Below, in pieces: positions 27,826 through 35,642 of a stretch of DNA of 64,000 nucleotides. The stretch is from Thermomonas paludicola (GTDB lineage: Bacteria > Pseudomonadota > Gammaproteobacteria > Xanthomonadales > Xanthomonadaceae): positions 1,736,001 through 1,800,000 of the forward strand of contig NZ_CP093311.1 of assembly GCF_024498955.1 (NCBI RefSeq). Reading direction: 5' to 3'. The translations under genes were made by a program, and so were the position numbers. Under the pieces are notes generated by a model, which searched no databases, was not told the DNA's origin, and saw only the letters and a list, made by a program, of their open reading frames with translations. Positions within the stretch are counted from its first letter, which is position 1. The number at the start of each line of letters is the position of its first letter.

Positions 27826-28044
27826 GTGATCGACAAACTCCTCATCGCGCTGCTGCGCGGCTACAAACGCTGGATCAGCCCCCTGCTGGGGACACGCTGC
27901 CGGTTTGCGCCGACCTGTTCCGAATACGCGATGGAAGCCATTGACCGGTTCGGCGCGCTGAAGGGCAGTTGGCTGGCGATCCGCCGCATCGGTCGCTGCC
28001 ACCCCCTGCATCCCGGCGGGCATGACCCCGTCCCCCCGCATTGA
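27826..28044 (+). CDS. yidD: Membrane protein insertion efficiency factor YidD
   Basis: The 72-residue protein is read from the GTG at 27826 ([16 protein letters not shown]). It has the diagnostic YidD signature [23 protein letters not shown] and [15 protein letters not shown], including its three Cys residues. YidD is an amphipathic inner-membrane protein that assists YidC-dependent insertion. It is usually beside rnpA and yidC near the origin. Here it instead sits directly before pyrC, 15 bases away. There is no obvious ribosome binding site for the GTG. Confidence 0.88.
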   Translation: MIDKLLIALLRGYKRWISPLLGTRCRFAPTCSEYAMEAIDRFGALKGSWLAIRRIGRCHPLHPGGHDPVPPH

Positions 28045-28059
28045 TTGAAAGGAGCCAGC

Positions 28060-29406
28060 ATGACATCCACCCTGATCGTCAACGCCCGTCTGGTGAATGA
28101 AGGTCGCGAGTTCGACGGCGACCTGCGCTTCACGGACGGCCGCATCGAGACCATCGGCAGTGGCCTTGCCGCCCGGCCCGGCGACACCGTCGTCGACGCC
28201 AACGGTCGCCGCCTGCTGCCCGGGATGATCGATGACCAGGTGCATTTCCGCGAACCGGGCATGGAATACAAGGCCGACATCGCCACCGAATCGGCGGCGG
28301 CGGTCGCCGGCGGGCTGACCAGCTTCATGGACATGCCGAACACCCGGCCGCCGACGCTGGACAGCGCCGCGCTGGAGGACAAGTACCGCCGCGCCGCCGG
28401 CCGCGCCTGGGGCAACTACGGCTTCTACCACGGCGCAAGCAACGACAATCTGGAGGCGATCCGCGCGCTCGACCCGAAGGCCGCGCCGGGCATCAAGGTG
28501 TTCATGGGCGCCTCCACCGGCAACATGCTGGTGGACGACCCGGCCACGCTGGACGCGATCTTCCGCGACACGCCGGTGCCGATCATCACCCACTGCGAAG
28601 ACACGCCGATGATCGACGCCAACCTCGCCCATTACCGGGCGAAGTACGGCGACGACATCCCGGTGGAATGCCATCCGGACATCCGCTCGCGCGAGGCCTG
28701 CATCAAGTCCACCCGGCTGGCGATGGAATTGGCGCGCCGCCACGGCACCCGCCTGCACGTGCTGCACATCAGCACCGCCGACGAGCTGGCGCTGTTTGAA
28801 AAGGGCCCGCTGATCCGCGCCGATGGCAGCCGCAAGCAGATCACCGCCGAGACCTGCGTGCATTTCCTGCAGTTCGCCCGCGCCGACTACGCGCGGCTGG
28901 GCAACCTGATCAAGTGCAACCCGGCGATCAAGGACGCCAGCGACCGCGACGCCATCCTCCGCGCGCTGGCCGACGACGTGCTGGACGTGCTCGCCACCGA
29001 CCATGCGCCGCACACGCTGGAAGAGAAGAACAAGCCGTACATCGACGCGCCCAGCGGCCTGCCGCTGGTGCAATACGCGCTGAACCTGGCGCTGGAGAAG
29101 GTGCACGACGGCCTGCTGAGCACCGCGCAGGTGGTGCAGAAGTTCGCCCATGCGCCGGCGCAGCTGTTCGATGTGGAAAATCGCGGCTTCCTGCGCGAAG
29201 GCTACGCCGCCGACCTGGTACTGATCGACGACACCCCGTTCACCGTGCGCCGCGAGGACGTGCTGAGCAAATGCGGCTGGTCGCCGTTCGAAGGCACTAC
29301 TTTCCGCTCGCGGATCGCCTCCACCTGGGTGAATGGCGTCCTCGCTTGGGATGGCAGCCATCTGGCGGGAACACCGCAGGGCCAGCGCCTGCGTTTCGAC
29401 CGCTGA
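28060..29406 (+). CDS. pyrC: Dihydroorotase-family amidohydrolase
   Basis: The 448-residue class I-type dihydroorotase makes dihydroorotate from carbamoyl aspartate in pyrimidine synthesis. Motifs include PGMIDDQVHFREPGMEYK, FMDMPNTRP (substrate Asn), GIKVFMGASTGNM (lysine carboxylated in relatives), the metal His in HCED and LHVLHIS, and the DHAPHTLEEK loop with the catalytic Asp. In the first metal motif the usual His-x-His is Gln-x-His (DQVHF). This substitution is known to me in some proteobacterial members but weakens the assignment slightly. A GGAG site 5 bases before the ATG supports the start. Confidence 0.88.
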   Translation: MTSTLIVNARLVNEGREFDGDLRFTDGRIETIGSGLAARPGDTVVDANGRRLLPGMIDDQVHFREPGMEYKADIATESAAAVAGGLTSFMDMPNTRPPTLDSAALEDKYRRAAGRAWGNYGFYHGASNDNLEAIRALDPKAAPGIKVFMGASTGNMLVDDPATLDAIFRDTPVPIITHCEDTPMIDANLAHYRAKYGDDIPVECHPDIRSREACIKSTRLAMELARRHGTRLHVLHISTADELALFEKGPLIRADGSRKQITAETCVHFLQFARADYARLGNLIKCNPAIKDASDRDAILRALADDVLDVLATDHAPHTLEEKNKPYIDAPSGLPLVQYALNLALEKVHDGLLSTAQVVQKFAHAPAQLFDVENRGFLREGYAADLVLIDDTPFTVRREDVLSKCGWSPFEGTTFRSRIASTWVNGVLAWDGSHLAGTPQGQRLRFDR

Positions 29407-29443
29407 GGCCGCCCCGGCGCTGGCGGTGGCCGGGGTGCCGCCG

Positions 29444-30367
29444 TCAGGGGTTGCGCCCGCCGACCGACGCCACCGCGTCGTGCGGGTGCAGGCTTTCGAA
29501 GTGCGCCACGCGCGCGCTCCAAACGCCGATGCGCGCATCGCCCGCCAACACGCTGGCAACCCGGCGCGCCGCGTCTTCGCAAAACATCAGATTGGCCGCA
29601 TTGGCCAGCGCGAAGGCCTGCTCGTCCTCGCGCTTGACCGCCGTCTGCACCGGCGTGCCCAGCGCGGCCTCGACCGCATCCACCAACGCGGCCAGCGGCA
29701 GTTCGTCGAATGCCGGCTTCAGCTCTACCCGGACGTCGGCGCGGCTGCGCTGCGCATGCGGGGTTGCAGCCATGCCGCGCTCGCTGGCCAGCCAGTCGCG
29801 CACCTCCTCGGTGGACAACGGGCGCGGCCCGGCGAAATCCTCGAAGAAACGCTGGGCATTGGCCTGCCGCGAAAGCGCGGCGGAGGCCGGACAGGTGCTG
29901 GAGTAGTCCACCGAAAACCCCAGCGTCAGGCGCAGATGGCCTTCATGCAGCTCGGCCTCGACCTCGACCGGATAGCGCTTCCAGCCGGCGTTGTCGCTGA
30001 GCAGCGCCTTGCGCAACAGCAGTTGGTCGAAGCGCAGGCGCAGGCGCGCGCGCGCGGCCAGCCCGTTCTGCGAGGTGATGCAGGCCTCCAGCAGCCGGCG
30101 CAGCGACGGCGCACCCAGCGCCTCGTTGGCCAAGCCCTGTTGCAACTGCAGATACAGGCGCGACATATGGATGCCACGCGCGCCGGCATCGCCCAGATTC
30201 ACCGCCACATCGACGCTGGCCGGTACCAGCATCGGCAGCCCGCCCGTATTTGCCAGCCGGATCGGCAGCGCCATGCCGTCCATGCCGACCCAGTCCAACG
30301 GGCGCGCCAAGGCGACCGCATCGGTGGCGACATCGGGCAATGGGGCCGGAAAAAGACTCTTGTGCAT
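29444..30367 (-). CDS. folE2: GTP cyclohydrolase FolE2
   Basis: The 307-residue type IB GTP cyclohydrolase converts GTP to dihydroneopterin triphosphate for folate. Family motifs include PLDWVGMDGMALPI, GIHMSRLYLQLQ, the catalytic Cys in YSSTCPASAALS and NLMFCEDAARRVA near the C-terminus. FolE2 can use metals other than zinc and is often induced under zinc shortage. No Zur-like palindrome is visible in the 48-base spacer. It is the last gene of the mtaD-ubiG-gph-hypothetical-folE2 run. The start at 30367 was chosen because the true N-terminus MHKSLFPAPLPDV follows. Confidence 0.93.
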   Translation of the reverse strand: MHKSLFPAPLPDVATDAVALARPLDWVGMDGMALPIRLANTGGLPMLVPASVDVAVNLGDAGARGIHMSRLYLQLQQGLANEALGAPSLRRLLEACITSQNGLAARARLRLRFDQLLLRKALLSDNAGWKRYPVEVEAELHEGHLRLTLGFSVDYSSTCPASAALSRQANAQRFFEDFAGPRPLSTEEVRDWLASERGMAATPHAQRSRADVRVELKPAFDELPLAALVDAVEAALGTPVQTAVKREDEQAFALANAANLMFCEDAARRVASVLAGDARIGVWSARVAHFESLHPHDAVASVGGRNP

Positions 30368-30415
30368 TGCGACATTGTACCGGTGCGCAGAGACGCATCC
30401 GCGCAACGCTGTGAT

Positions 30416-31084
30416 TCAGCCGCGCGCGGCACGCCATGCCGCGAACAGCGTGACCAGCGGCGGCATGACAGACGGACGTCCGCGCCGGGTGCGTCGCAGG
30501 CGACCGCGCACCAGCGCCGCCTGGATGCGTTCCGTGGCGGCGCCGCCACGCAGCCGGGGCTTCGCCAACAAGCTGGGCACATCGGTCCCTGCCGCCGGCA
30601 CGCCGCGTTCGGGAAGGTGCAGCACCCATTCGGCCAGCAATGCCTCGGCCATCGCGGACACCGGCACGGGCGGGGCGCCGAACAGCTGCGCCGACGCGTT
30701 CGCCAGCGCGTGCGCGAAGGGCTGCAGCCCGCGCAGGGTGGCTGCGCCATCCCCTTCCGGGCTGCGGCTGCTGCGCAGCGCCGGCACGCCCCCGGCAAGT
30801 GCCCGCCATTCCACCGGCAGCTTTTGCAGCACCTGCCCCAGCGGGTGCCGGCGCGCACCGCGTGACCAGCCTTCCAGTTCTTCCGTCCACCAGCCCAGCT
30901 TGGCCGCACCGGGCGTCGGATCGTCACCGCCCCAGGCAGCGTCCATCAGCTCCCCGCGCAGCGCCAGCCACGCCTGCGCGCGTTCGCGCTGTGTTGCCGG
31001 CAAAAACGTTTCGGCCACGGCCCATTCCGGCCAATGCGCCCGCCACTTGTCGAGGAAGCCCTGCAGCGCGTCGCGCTCGCTCAT
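30416..31084 (-). CDS. Hypothetical protein with distant squalene/phytoene synthase resemblance
   Basis: The 222-residue protein begins [21 protein letters not shown] and contains LMDAAWGGDDPTPGAAKLGWWTEEL, then GWSRGARRHPLG. The ordering Asp/Asp-like turn, Lys-x-x-Trp-x-x-Glu-Glu and Gly-x2-His-Pro resembles one half of head-to-head prenyl synthases (family knowledge, weak). The second Asp-rich motif needed for catalysis is not evident, so it may be a non-enzymatic relative. The C-terminus is Arg-rich (GRLRRTRRGRP). Its ATGA start overlaps the gph stop. Position next to ubiG hints at quinone or isoprenoid metabolism, which is inference. Confidence 0.65.
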   Translation of the reverse strand: MSERDALQGFLDKWRAHWPEWAVAETFLPATQRERAQAWLALRGELMDAAWGGDDPTPGAAKLGWWTEELEGWSRGARRHPLGQVLQKLPVEWRALAGGVPALRSSRSPEGDGAATLRGLQPFAHALANASAQLFGAPPVPVSAMAEALLAEWVLHLPERGVPAAGTDVPSLLAKPRLRGGAATERIQAALVRGRLRRTRRGRPSVMPPLVTLFAAWRAARG

Positions 31085-31758
31085 CGCAATTCACTCCACA
31101 GCGCCAGGCGCAGCAGATCGCGGGCGGATTCCACCAGCGCATCCGCACCCCACCCCTGTGGCTGGTCGCCATCCGGACGATAGCCCCACAGGGCAGCCAG
31201 GGAACGCATCCCGGCCGCGCGTGCGGCATCGATATCGCGCTGGTCGTCACCGACATAGACGCAGTCGTCGATGGCGGTTTCCAACGCCTGCGCGGCATGC
31301 AGCAGCGGCAGCGGATGCGGCTTGCGCTGAGACAGGGTGTCACCGCCGATCAGGATGGCGCAGCGTGTTTCCCAGCCAAGCGCGGGCACGATCTGCTTTG
31401 CCAGATATTCCGGCTTGTTGGTGACGATGCCCCAGCGCGCACCGTCGGCCTCGATGGCCGTCAACAGGTCTGCCACGCCATCGAACAGCACGCTGCCGCG
31501 GCCAAGCTCCTGCTCATAGATGCCCAGAAATTCGCGCACCATCTCCTGCGGCACCTCGCCGCCCAGTGCAGGGAACGCGGCCGCACTCATCGCCCGCGAG
31601 CCCTTGGACACGTGCGGGCGCAGCTCGGCCAGCGGCATCGGCCCCTGCCCGCGCGCCGCGCGCATGCGGTTGACGGTGGCCAGCATGTCCGGCGCGCTGT
31701 CGAGCAGGGTGCCGTCGAGGTCGAACAGCACCAGCTTCGGGAAAGATGCGCCGTTCAT
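31081..31758 (-). CDS. gph: Phosphoglycolate phosphatase (HAD family)
   Basis: The 225-residue HAD hydrolase has [17 protein letters not shown] (nucleophile and acid Asp), a helical cap, GIVTNKP (Thr of motif II), [11 protein letters not shown] (motif III Lys) and [13 protein letters not shown] (motif IV). In this genomic setting (ubiG-gph) it is usually annotated as phosphoglycolate phosphatase, removing 2-phosphoglycolate. Substrate specificity within HAD subfamilies is not certain from motifs. Start and stop both overlap neighbours by 4 bases. Confidence 0.88.
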   Translation of the reverse strand: MNGASFPKLVLFDLDGTLLDSAPDMLATVNRMRAARGQGPMPLAELRPHVSKGSRAMSAAAFPALGGEVPQEMVREFLGIYEQELGRGSVLFDGVADLLTAIEADGARWGIVTNKPEYLAKQIVPALGWETRCAILIGGDTLSQRKPHPLPLLHAAQALETAIDDCVYVGDDQRDIDAARAAGMRSLAALWGYRPDGDQPQGWGADALVESARDLLRLALWSELR

Positions 31759-32468
31759 TCCGGCTTGCGCGCGCAGGCCAGGTAATTGATGTCGGTGCGC
31801 CGCACCACCCGCGCGGCATTGCGCCAGGGTTCGTACATCAGGCCGCTGACGTCCTCCAGTGCCAGGCCCGCCTCGCGCAGCAGGCGTGCCAGTTCCGAGG
31901 GCTTGATGAAGTCCCGGTACTGGTGGGTGCCCTTGGGCAGCAGGCGGGCGATGTATTCCGCGCCCACGATGGCCAGCGCGAACGCGGCAGGGGTGCGGTT
32001 GAGGGTGGACAGGAACAGGCGCCCGCCCGGCCTCAACAGCGTCGCGCAGGCGCGCACGATGGAAGCCGGGTCGGGCACGTGCTCCAGCATTTCCATGCAG
32101 GTGACGACATCGAACGAGCCCGGCGCTTCCTCGGCCAGCGCTTCCACCGCCAGCTGCCGGTACTCGACCTTCACCCCCGATTCCAGGCCGTGCAGACGCG
32201 CGACCTTCAACAGGTTCGGTGCCAGGTCGATCGCGGTGACGCGCGCGCCGGCCTTGGCCAGCGCCTCGCTGAGCAGGCCGCCGCCGCAGCCGACGTCGAG
32301 CACCGCCGCATCGCGCAGGGTGGCCCGCTCCGCCACGTAGCCCAACCGTGCAGGGTTCAAGGCATGCAACGCCTTCTGCGGGCCGTGCGGGTCCCACCAG
32401 CGCTGGGCCAGTTCGTCGAACTTGTCGAGCTCGGACTGGTGGAAGTTGGCCTGGGCGGTTGCGGTCAT
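31755..32468 (-). CDS. ubiG: Ubiquinone biosynthesis O-methyltransferase
   Basis: The 237-residue SAM-dependent enzyme methylates both hydroxyls during ubiquinone synthesis. Characteristic features are [23 protein letters not shown] at the N-terminus, the SAM motif [27 protein letters not shown], and LSTLNRTP followed by the membrane-associating segment [20 protein letters not shown]. The start at 32468 was chosen by alignment to the typical N-terminus. It lies 34 bases downstream of mtaD. Confidence 0.95.
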   Translation of the reverse strand: MTATAQANFHQSELDKFDELAQRWWDPHGPQKALHALNPARLGYVAERATLRDAAVLDVGCGGGLLSEALAKAGARVTAIDLAPNLLKVARLHGLESGVKVEYRQLAVEALAEEAPGSFDVVTCMEMLEHVPDPASIVRACATLLRPGGRLFLSTLNRTPAAFALAIVGAEYIARLLPKGTHQYRDFIKPSELARLLREAGLALEDVSGLMYEPWRNAARVVRRTDINYLACARKPE

Positions 32469-32502
32469 GGTTGGCGTCCTGCGGTTCCCTGCGGGGGAAG
32501 GA

Positions 32503-33840
32503 TCATCGTTGGATGGCGGCGATGCGCTGCCGCCACTGCCTGGCGTTGGCAACGATGGCGTCGATGTCCATGTCCACCAACACGCGCTCGCGCAGCTTGC
32601 GCATGCCCGCGATCCACACGTCGCTGACCTGTTGGCGACCGGCGGCATACACCAGCTGGGACGCCACGTTGTGCAGCGGCTGGGTTTCCAGGGCGGACAG
32701 GTCGATGCAGGCCAGATCCGCCTGCTTGCCGACTTCGATGCTGCCGATCTGGTCGTCGAAGCCCAGCGCCTTCGCGCCGCCCAGGGTGGCCGCGTGCAAG
32801 GCCTCGTGCGCGGAGAAGCCGGCGGCATCGTTGGCAACGGCCTTGCCCAGCAGCGCGGCGGTGCGCGTCTCGCCGAACATGTCGAGGTCGTTGTTGCTGG
32901 CGCAGCCGTCGGTGCCGATGGCCAGGTTCACGCCGGCGTTCAGCAGCGCGCAGGCCGGGCAGAAGCCCGACGCCAGCTTGAGGTTGGATTCCGGGCAGTG
33001 CACCACGCTGACGCCGCGCCCGGCGCAGAGGTGGATTTCGGCATCAAGGAGCTGGGTCATGTGCACCGCGATCAGGCGGTCGTTGACCAACCCGAGGCGA
33101 TCCAGCCGCGCCAGCGGGCGCTGGCCGTGCAGCTTGAGCGAATCGGTGATTTCCTGCGCGGTTTCGTGCAGATGCAGGTGCACCGGCAGATCCAGCTGGT
33201 CGGCCAGCAGGCGCACCCGCTCGAAGTTGGCGTCGCTGACCGTGTACGGCGCGTGCGGGGCGAATGCGGTGCCGATCAGCGGATCGCCGCGCCACGCATC
33301 GTGCAGCTCGCAGGCACGGTCGAAGTATTCGTCATCGGTTTTCGCCCACGCGCTGGGAAAATCGATGATCACCGCGCCGACCCGCGCGCGGAAACCGTGT
33401 TTCTTGTAGACGGCGGCCTGCACGTCGGGAAAGAAATAATTTTCGTTGGCGCAGGTGGTGCCGCCGCGCAGCATCTCGGCGATCGACAGGGCCATGCCGT
33501 CGGCCACGAACTCCGGCCCGATCACCGCCGCTTCCACCGGCCAGATGTGCTCGCGCAGCCAGGTCATCAGCGGCAGGTCGTCGGCGACGCCACGCAACAG
33601 CGTCATCGGGTTGTGGGTGTGGGCGTTGACCAGGCCCGGCATCAGCGCGGCCTCGGGACGCGAGACGGTCTCCTTCGCGGCAAAACGCACGCGCGCCTCG
33701 GCGGTGGGCAGCACCGCCACGATGCGCCCGCCGGACACGGCGACGGCGTGATCCTCGAGAACCACGCCGTGCGGGACGACTGGCACCACCCAGCCGGCTT
33801 CGATGAGAAGGTCGCAGGGCTGCAACGTACTTTCTGTCAT
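32503..33840 (-). CDS. mtaD: TRZ/ATZ amidohydrolase, likely methylthioadenosine/S-adenosylhomocysteine deaminase
   Basis: The 445-residue metal-dependent deaminase has metal and substrate motifs [42 protein letters not shown] and [16 protein letters not shown], typical of the MTA/SAH deaminase clade that deaminates the by-products of SAM use. Immediate proximity to the methyltransferase gene ubiG fits recycling of SAH. A palindromic repeat separates it from efp upstream. Confidence 0.88.
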   Translation of the reverse strand: MTESTLQPCDLLIEAGWVVPVVPHGVVLEDHAVAVSGGRIVAVLPTAEARVRFAAKETVSRPEAALMPGLVNAHTHNPMTLLRGVADDLPLMTWLREHIWPVEAAVIGPEFVADGMALSIAEMLRGGTTCANENYFFPDVQAAVYKKHGFRARVGAVIIDFPSAWAKTDDEYFDRACELHDAWRGDPLIGTAFAPHAPYTVSDANFERVRLLADQLDLPVHLHLHETAQEITDSLKLHGQRPLARLDRLGLVNDRLIAVHMTQLLDAEIHLCAGRGVSVVHCPESNLKLASGFCPACALLNAGVNLAIGTDGCASNNDLDMFGETRTAALLGKAVANDAAGFSAHEALHAATLGGAKALGFDDQIGSIEVGKQADLACIDLSALETQPLHNVASQLVYAAGRQQVSDVWIAGMRKLRERVLVDMDIDAIVANARQWRQRIAAIQR

Positions 33841-33853
33841 GGTTTTGCTCTTC

Positions 33854-33886
33854 TCCCTCCCCTGCGCCTGCAGCGCAAGGGAGGGA
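33854..33886. repeat. Compact C/G-tract palindrome between efp and mtaD
   Basis: TCCCTCCCCTGCGC (33854-33867) and GCGCAAGGGAGGGA (33873-33886) are inverted repeats with one mismatch. The half-site GCAAGGGAGGGA also occurs in the element at 24655-24754, so this is probably a short member of the same family. It may also act as the efp 3' hairpin, although no T-run follows. Confidence 0.55.
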
Positions 33887-33892
33887 ACAGGA

Positions 33893-34459
33893 TCACTTCA
33901 CGCGCGAAACGTACTCGCCGCTGCGGGTATCGACCTTGATGACCTCGTCCTGGCCCACGAACAGCGGCACGCGCACCACCGCGCCGGTTTCCAGGGTGGC
34001 CGGCTTGCCGCCGCCACCGGAGGTATCGCCGCGCACGCCCGGATCGGTTTCGGTGATCTTCAGCTCGACGAAATTCGGCGGGGTGACCTGGATCGGGCTG
34101 CCGTTGAACAAGGTGACCACGCAATCCTCCTCGCCCTTCAGCCACTTGGCGGCATCGCCCACGCCAGCCTTGTCGGCCTGCACCTGCTCGAAGCTTTCCT
34201 GATTCATGAAGTGCCAGTACTCGCCATCGGAATACAGGTACTGCATGTCGGTATCCACCACGTCTGCCGCTTCCACCGAATCAGTGGACTTCATGGTGAT
34301 TTCCTGCACGCGACCGGTGCGGATCTGGCGGTAGCGCACGCGGGTGAACGCCTGCCCCTTGCCCGGCTTGACGTAGTCGGTATCGATGATGATGGAAGGC
34401 TCGTTGTTGACCAGGATTTTCTGGCCGTTTTTGACGTCGTTCATGCCCAGAGTGGCCAT
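33893..34459 (-). CDS. efp: Elongation factor P
   Basis: The 188-residue tRNA-mimic protein relieves ribosome stalling at polyproline. The modification loop is [10 protein letters not shown] with Lys34 in the position beta-lysylated by EpmA/EpmB. Three beta-barrel domains follow, the last with the [28 protein letters not shown] signature. A strong AGGAG site precedes the ATG. The aminomutase gene for its modification (epmB) lies divergently 93 bases away. The ligase gene epmA is not in the window. Confidence 0.97.
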   Translation of the reverse strand: MATLGMNDVKNGQKILVNNEPSIIIDTDYVKPGKGQAFTRVRYRQIRTGRVQEITMKSTDSVEAADVVDTDMQYLYSDGEYWHFMNQESFEQVQADKAGVGDAAKWLKGEEDCVVTLFNGSPIQVTPPNFVELKITETDPGVRGDTSGGGGKPATLETGAVVRVPLFVGQDEVIKVDTRSGEYVSRVK

Positions 34460-34469
34460 GGGTGCTCCT

Positions 34470-34498
34470 TGGGGCCACCCGGCCGGGCGGCTAAACTA
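34470..34498 (+). promoter_or_regulatory. Candidate promoter for epmB
   Basis: TTGGGG (34470-34475) and TAAACT (34493-34498) are separated by 17 bases on the + strand. Transcription from it would start near 34505, directly at the hairpin described next. Confidence 0.35.
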
Positions 34499-34512
34499 GG
34501 GGATTCCGGATA

Positions 34513-34542
34513 TTCCGGCATCGCCGGAACGGTTTTTTTTTT
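34513..34542 (+). terminator. Intrinsic terminator ahead of epmB
   Basis: TTCCGGC (34513-34519) pairs perfectly with GCCGGAA (34523-34529) around ATC. CGG and then ten T residues (34533-34542) follow on the + strand. The T-run ends 10 bases before the chosen epmB ATG, leaving no room for a promoter downstream of it. A second copy of TTCCGG at 34504-34509 could compete for the same 3' arm. Confidence 0.7.
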
Positions 34543-34552
34543 GCAGCCCGAC

Positions 34553-35575
34553 ATGATACCCGCAGCCCCCATCCCAATGCAGCAGCCCGATTCACCACGC
34601 TGGCAAGCCGCGTGGCGCCAGGCCGTGCGCGACCCACGCGAACTGCTGGAAATACTCGGCTTGGGCGCACTGGCGCAGGGCATTTCCGAGGCTGCCGCGA
34701 CGCAATTTCCGCTGCGGGTGCCGCGCGGCTTCATCGCCCGCATGCGCCACGGCGACCCGGCCGACCCGCTGCTGCGCCAAGTGCTGCCAGTGCTGGAGGA
34801 AGAGCGCATCGTGCCCGGCTTCGCGCTGGACGCCGTCGGCGATGCCGCCGCCCGCCGCGGCAATGGCGTGATCCACAAGTACAACGGGCGCGCCCTGCTG
34901 ATCGCCACCGGCAGTTGCGCGGTGAACTGCCGCTACTGCTTCCGCCGCCATTACCCCTACGCCGAAGACACCGCTGCCGCCGGGGGCTGGCGCGAAGCGA
35001 CGGCGCTGATCCGCGAGGACGCCTCGATCCACGAAGTCATCCTGTCCGGCGGCGACCCGCTGTCGCTGGCCGACCACAAGCTGGCCGACCTGACCGATGC
35101 CCTGCGCGACATCCCGCATCTTCGCCGCCTGCGCATTCATTCGCGGCTGCCGATCGTGCTGCCGGAACGCATCGATGCCGGCCTGCTGGGCTGGCTGCGG
35201 TCGCTGCCCTGGCCGGTGGCCGTCGTCGTGCATGCCAACCACGCCAATGAATTCGATGCCTCGGTGGATGCGGCCCTGGCTGCCCTGCGCAGCACCGGCG
35301 CCAGCCTGTTGAACCAAGCCGTGCTGTTGCGCGGGGTCAACGATTCGACCGCCGCACTGGCGGCGCTGTGCGAACGTGGCTTTTCCGCCGGCGTGCTGCC
35401 GTATTACCTGCACCAGCTCGACCGCGTCACCGGCACCGCGCATTTCGAGGTCGATGATGCCCGCGCGCTGGCCCTGCATGAGTCGCTGGCTGCCCGCCTG
35501 CCCGGCTATCTGGTGCCCCGGCTGGTGCGTGAAATAGCCGGCAATCCGGGAAAAACACCGCTGCGCCCGCTCTAG
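34553..35575 (+). CDS. epmB: EF-P beta-lysylation protein EpmB (lysine 2,3-aminomutase-like)
   Basis: The 340-residue radical-SAM enzyme converts alpha- to beta-lysine for attachment to EF-P Lys34. The cluster motif CAVNCRYCFRRHYPY (Cys-x3-Cys-x2-Cys) is clear. VILSGGDPLSLADHKL and the PLP-binding region near GVNDSTAALAALCERGFSAGVLPYYLHQLDRV follow. The protein is shorter than KamA and lacks its C-terminal extension, as expected for EpmB. The start is either 34553 or the ATG at 34577 (MQQPDSP), and neither has a good ribosome binding site. It is divergent from efp. Confidence 0.92.
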   Translation: MIPAAPIPMQQPDSPRWQAAWRQAVRDPRELLEILGLGALAQGISEAAATQFPLRVPRGFIARMRHGDPADPLLRQVLPVLEEERIVPGFALDAVGDAAARRGNGVIHKYNGRALLIATGSCAVNCRYCFRRHYPYAEDTAAAGGWREATALIREDASIHEVILSGGDPLSLADHKLADLTDALRDIPHLRRLRIHSRLPIVLPERIDAGLLGWLRSLPWPVAVVVHANHANEFDASVDAALAALRSTGASLLNQAVLLRGVNDSTAALAALCERGFSAGVLPYYLHQLDRVTGTAHFEVDDARALALHESLAARLPGYLVPRLVREIAGNPGKTPLRPL

Positions 35576-35642
35576 GAAACGGCATCGTTGGCGCCGGATG
35601 TTGTAGCCTTCCCCTCTCGACCCGCCACCCGCTCCCCCGCAC

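Noticed and set aside
29412..29435. CCCCGGC/GCCGGGG hairpin between pyrC and folE2
   Set aside because: Possible terminator for convergent genes, but the loop is long and there is no T-run, so it is not listed as a feature.
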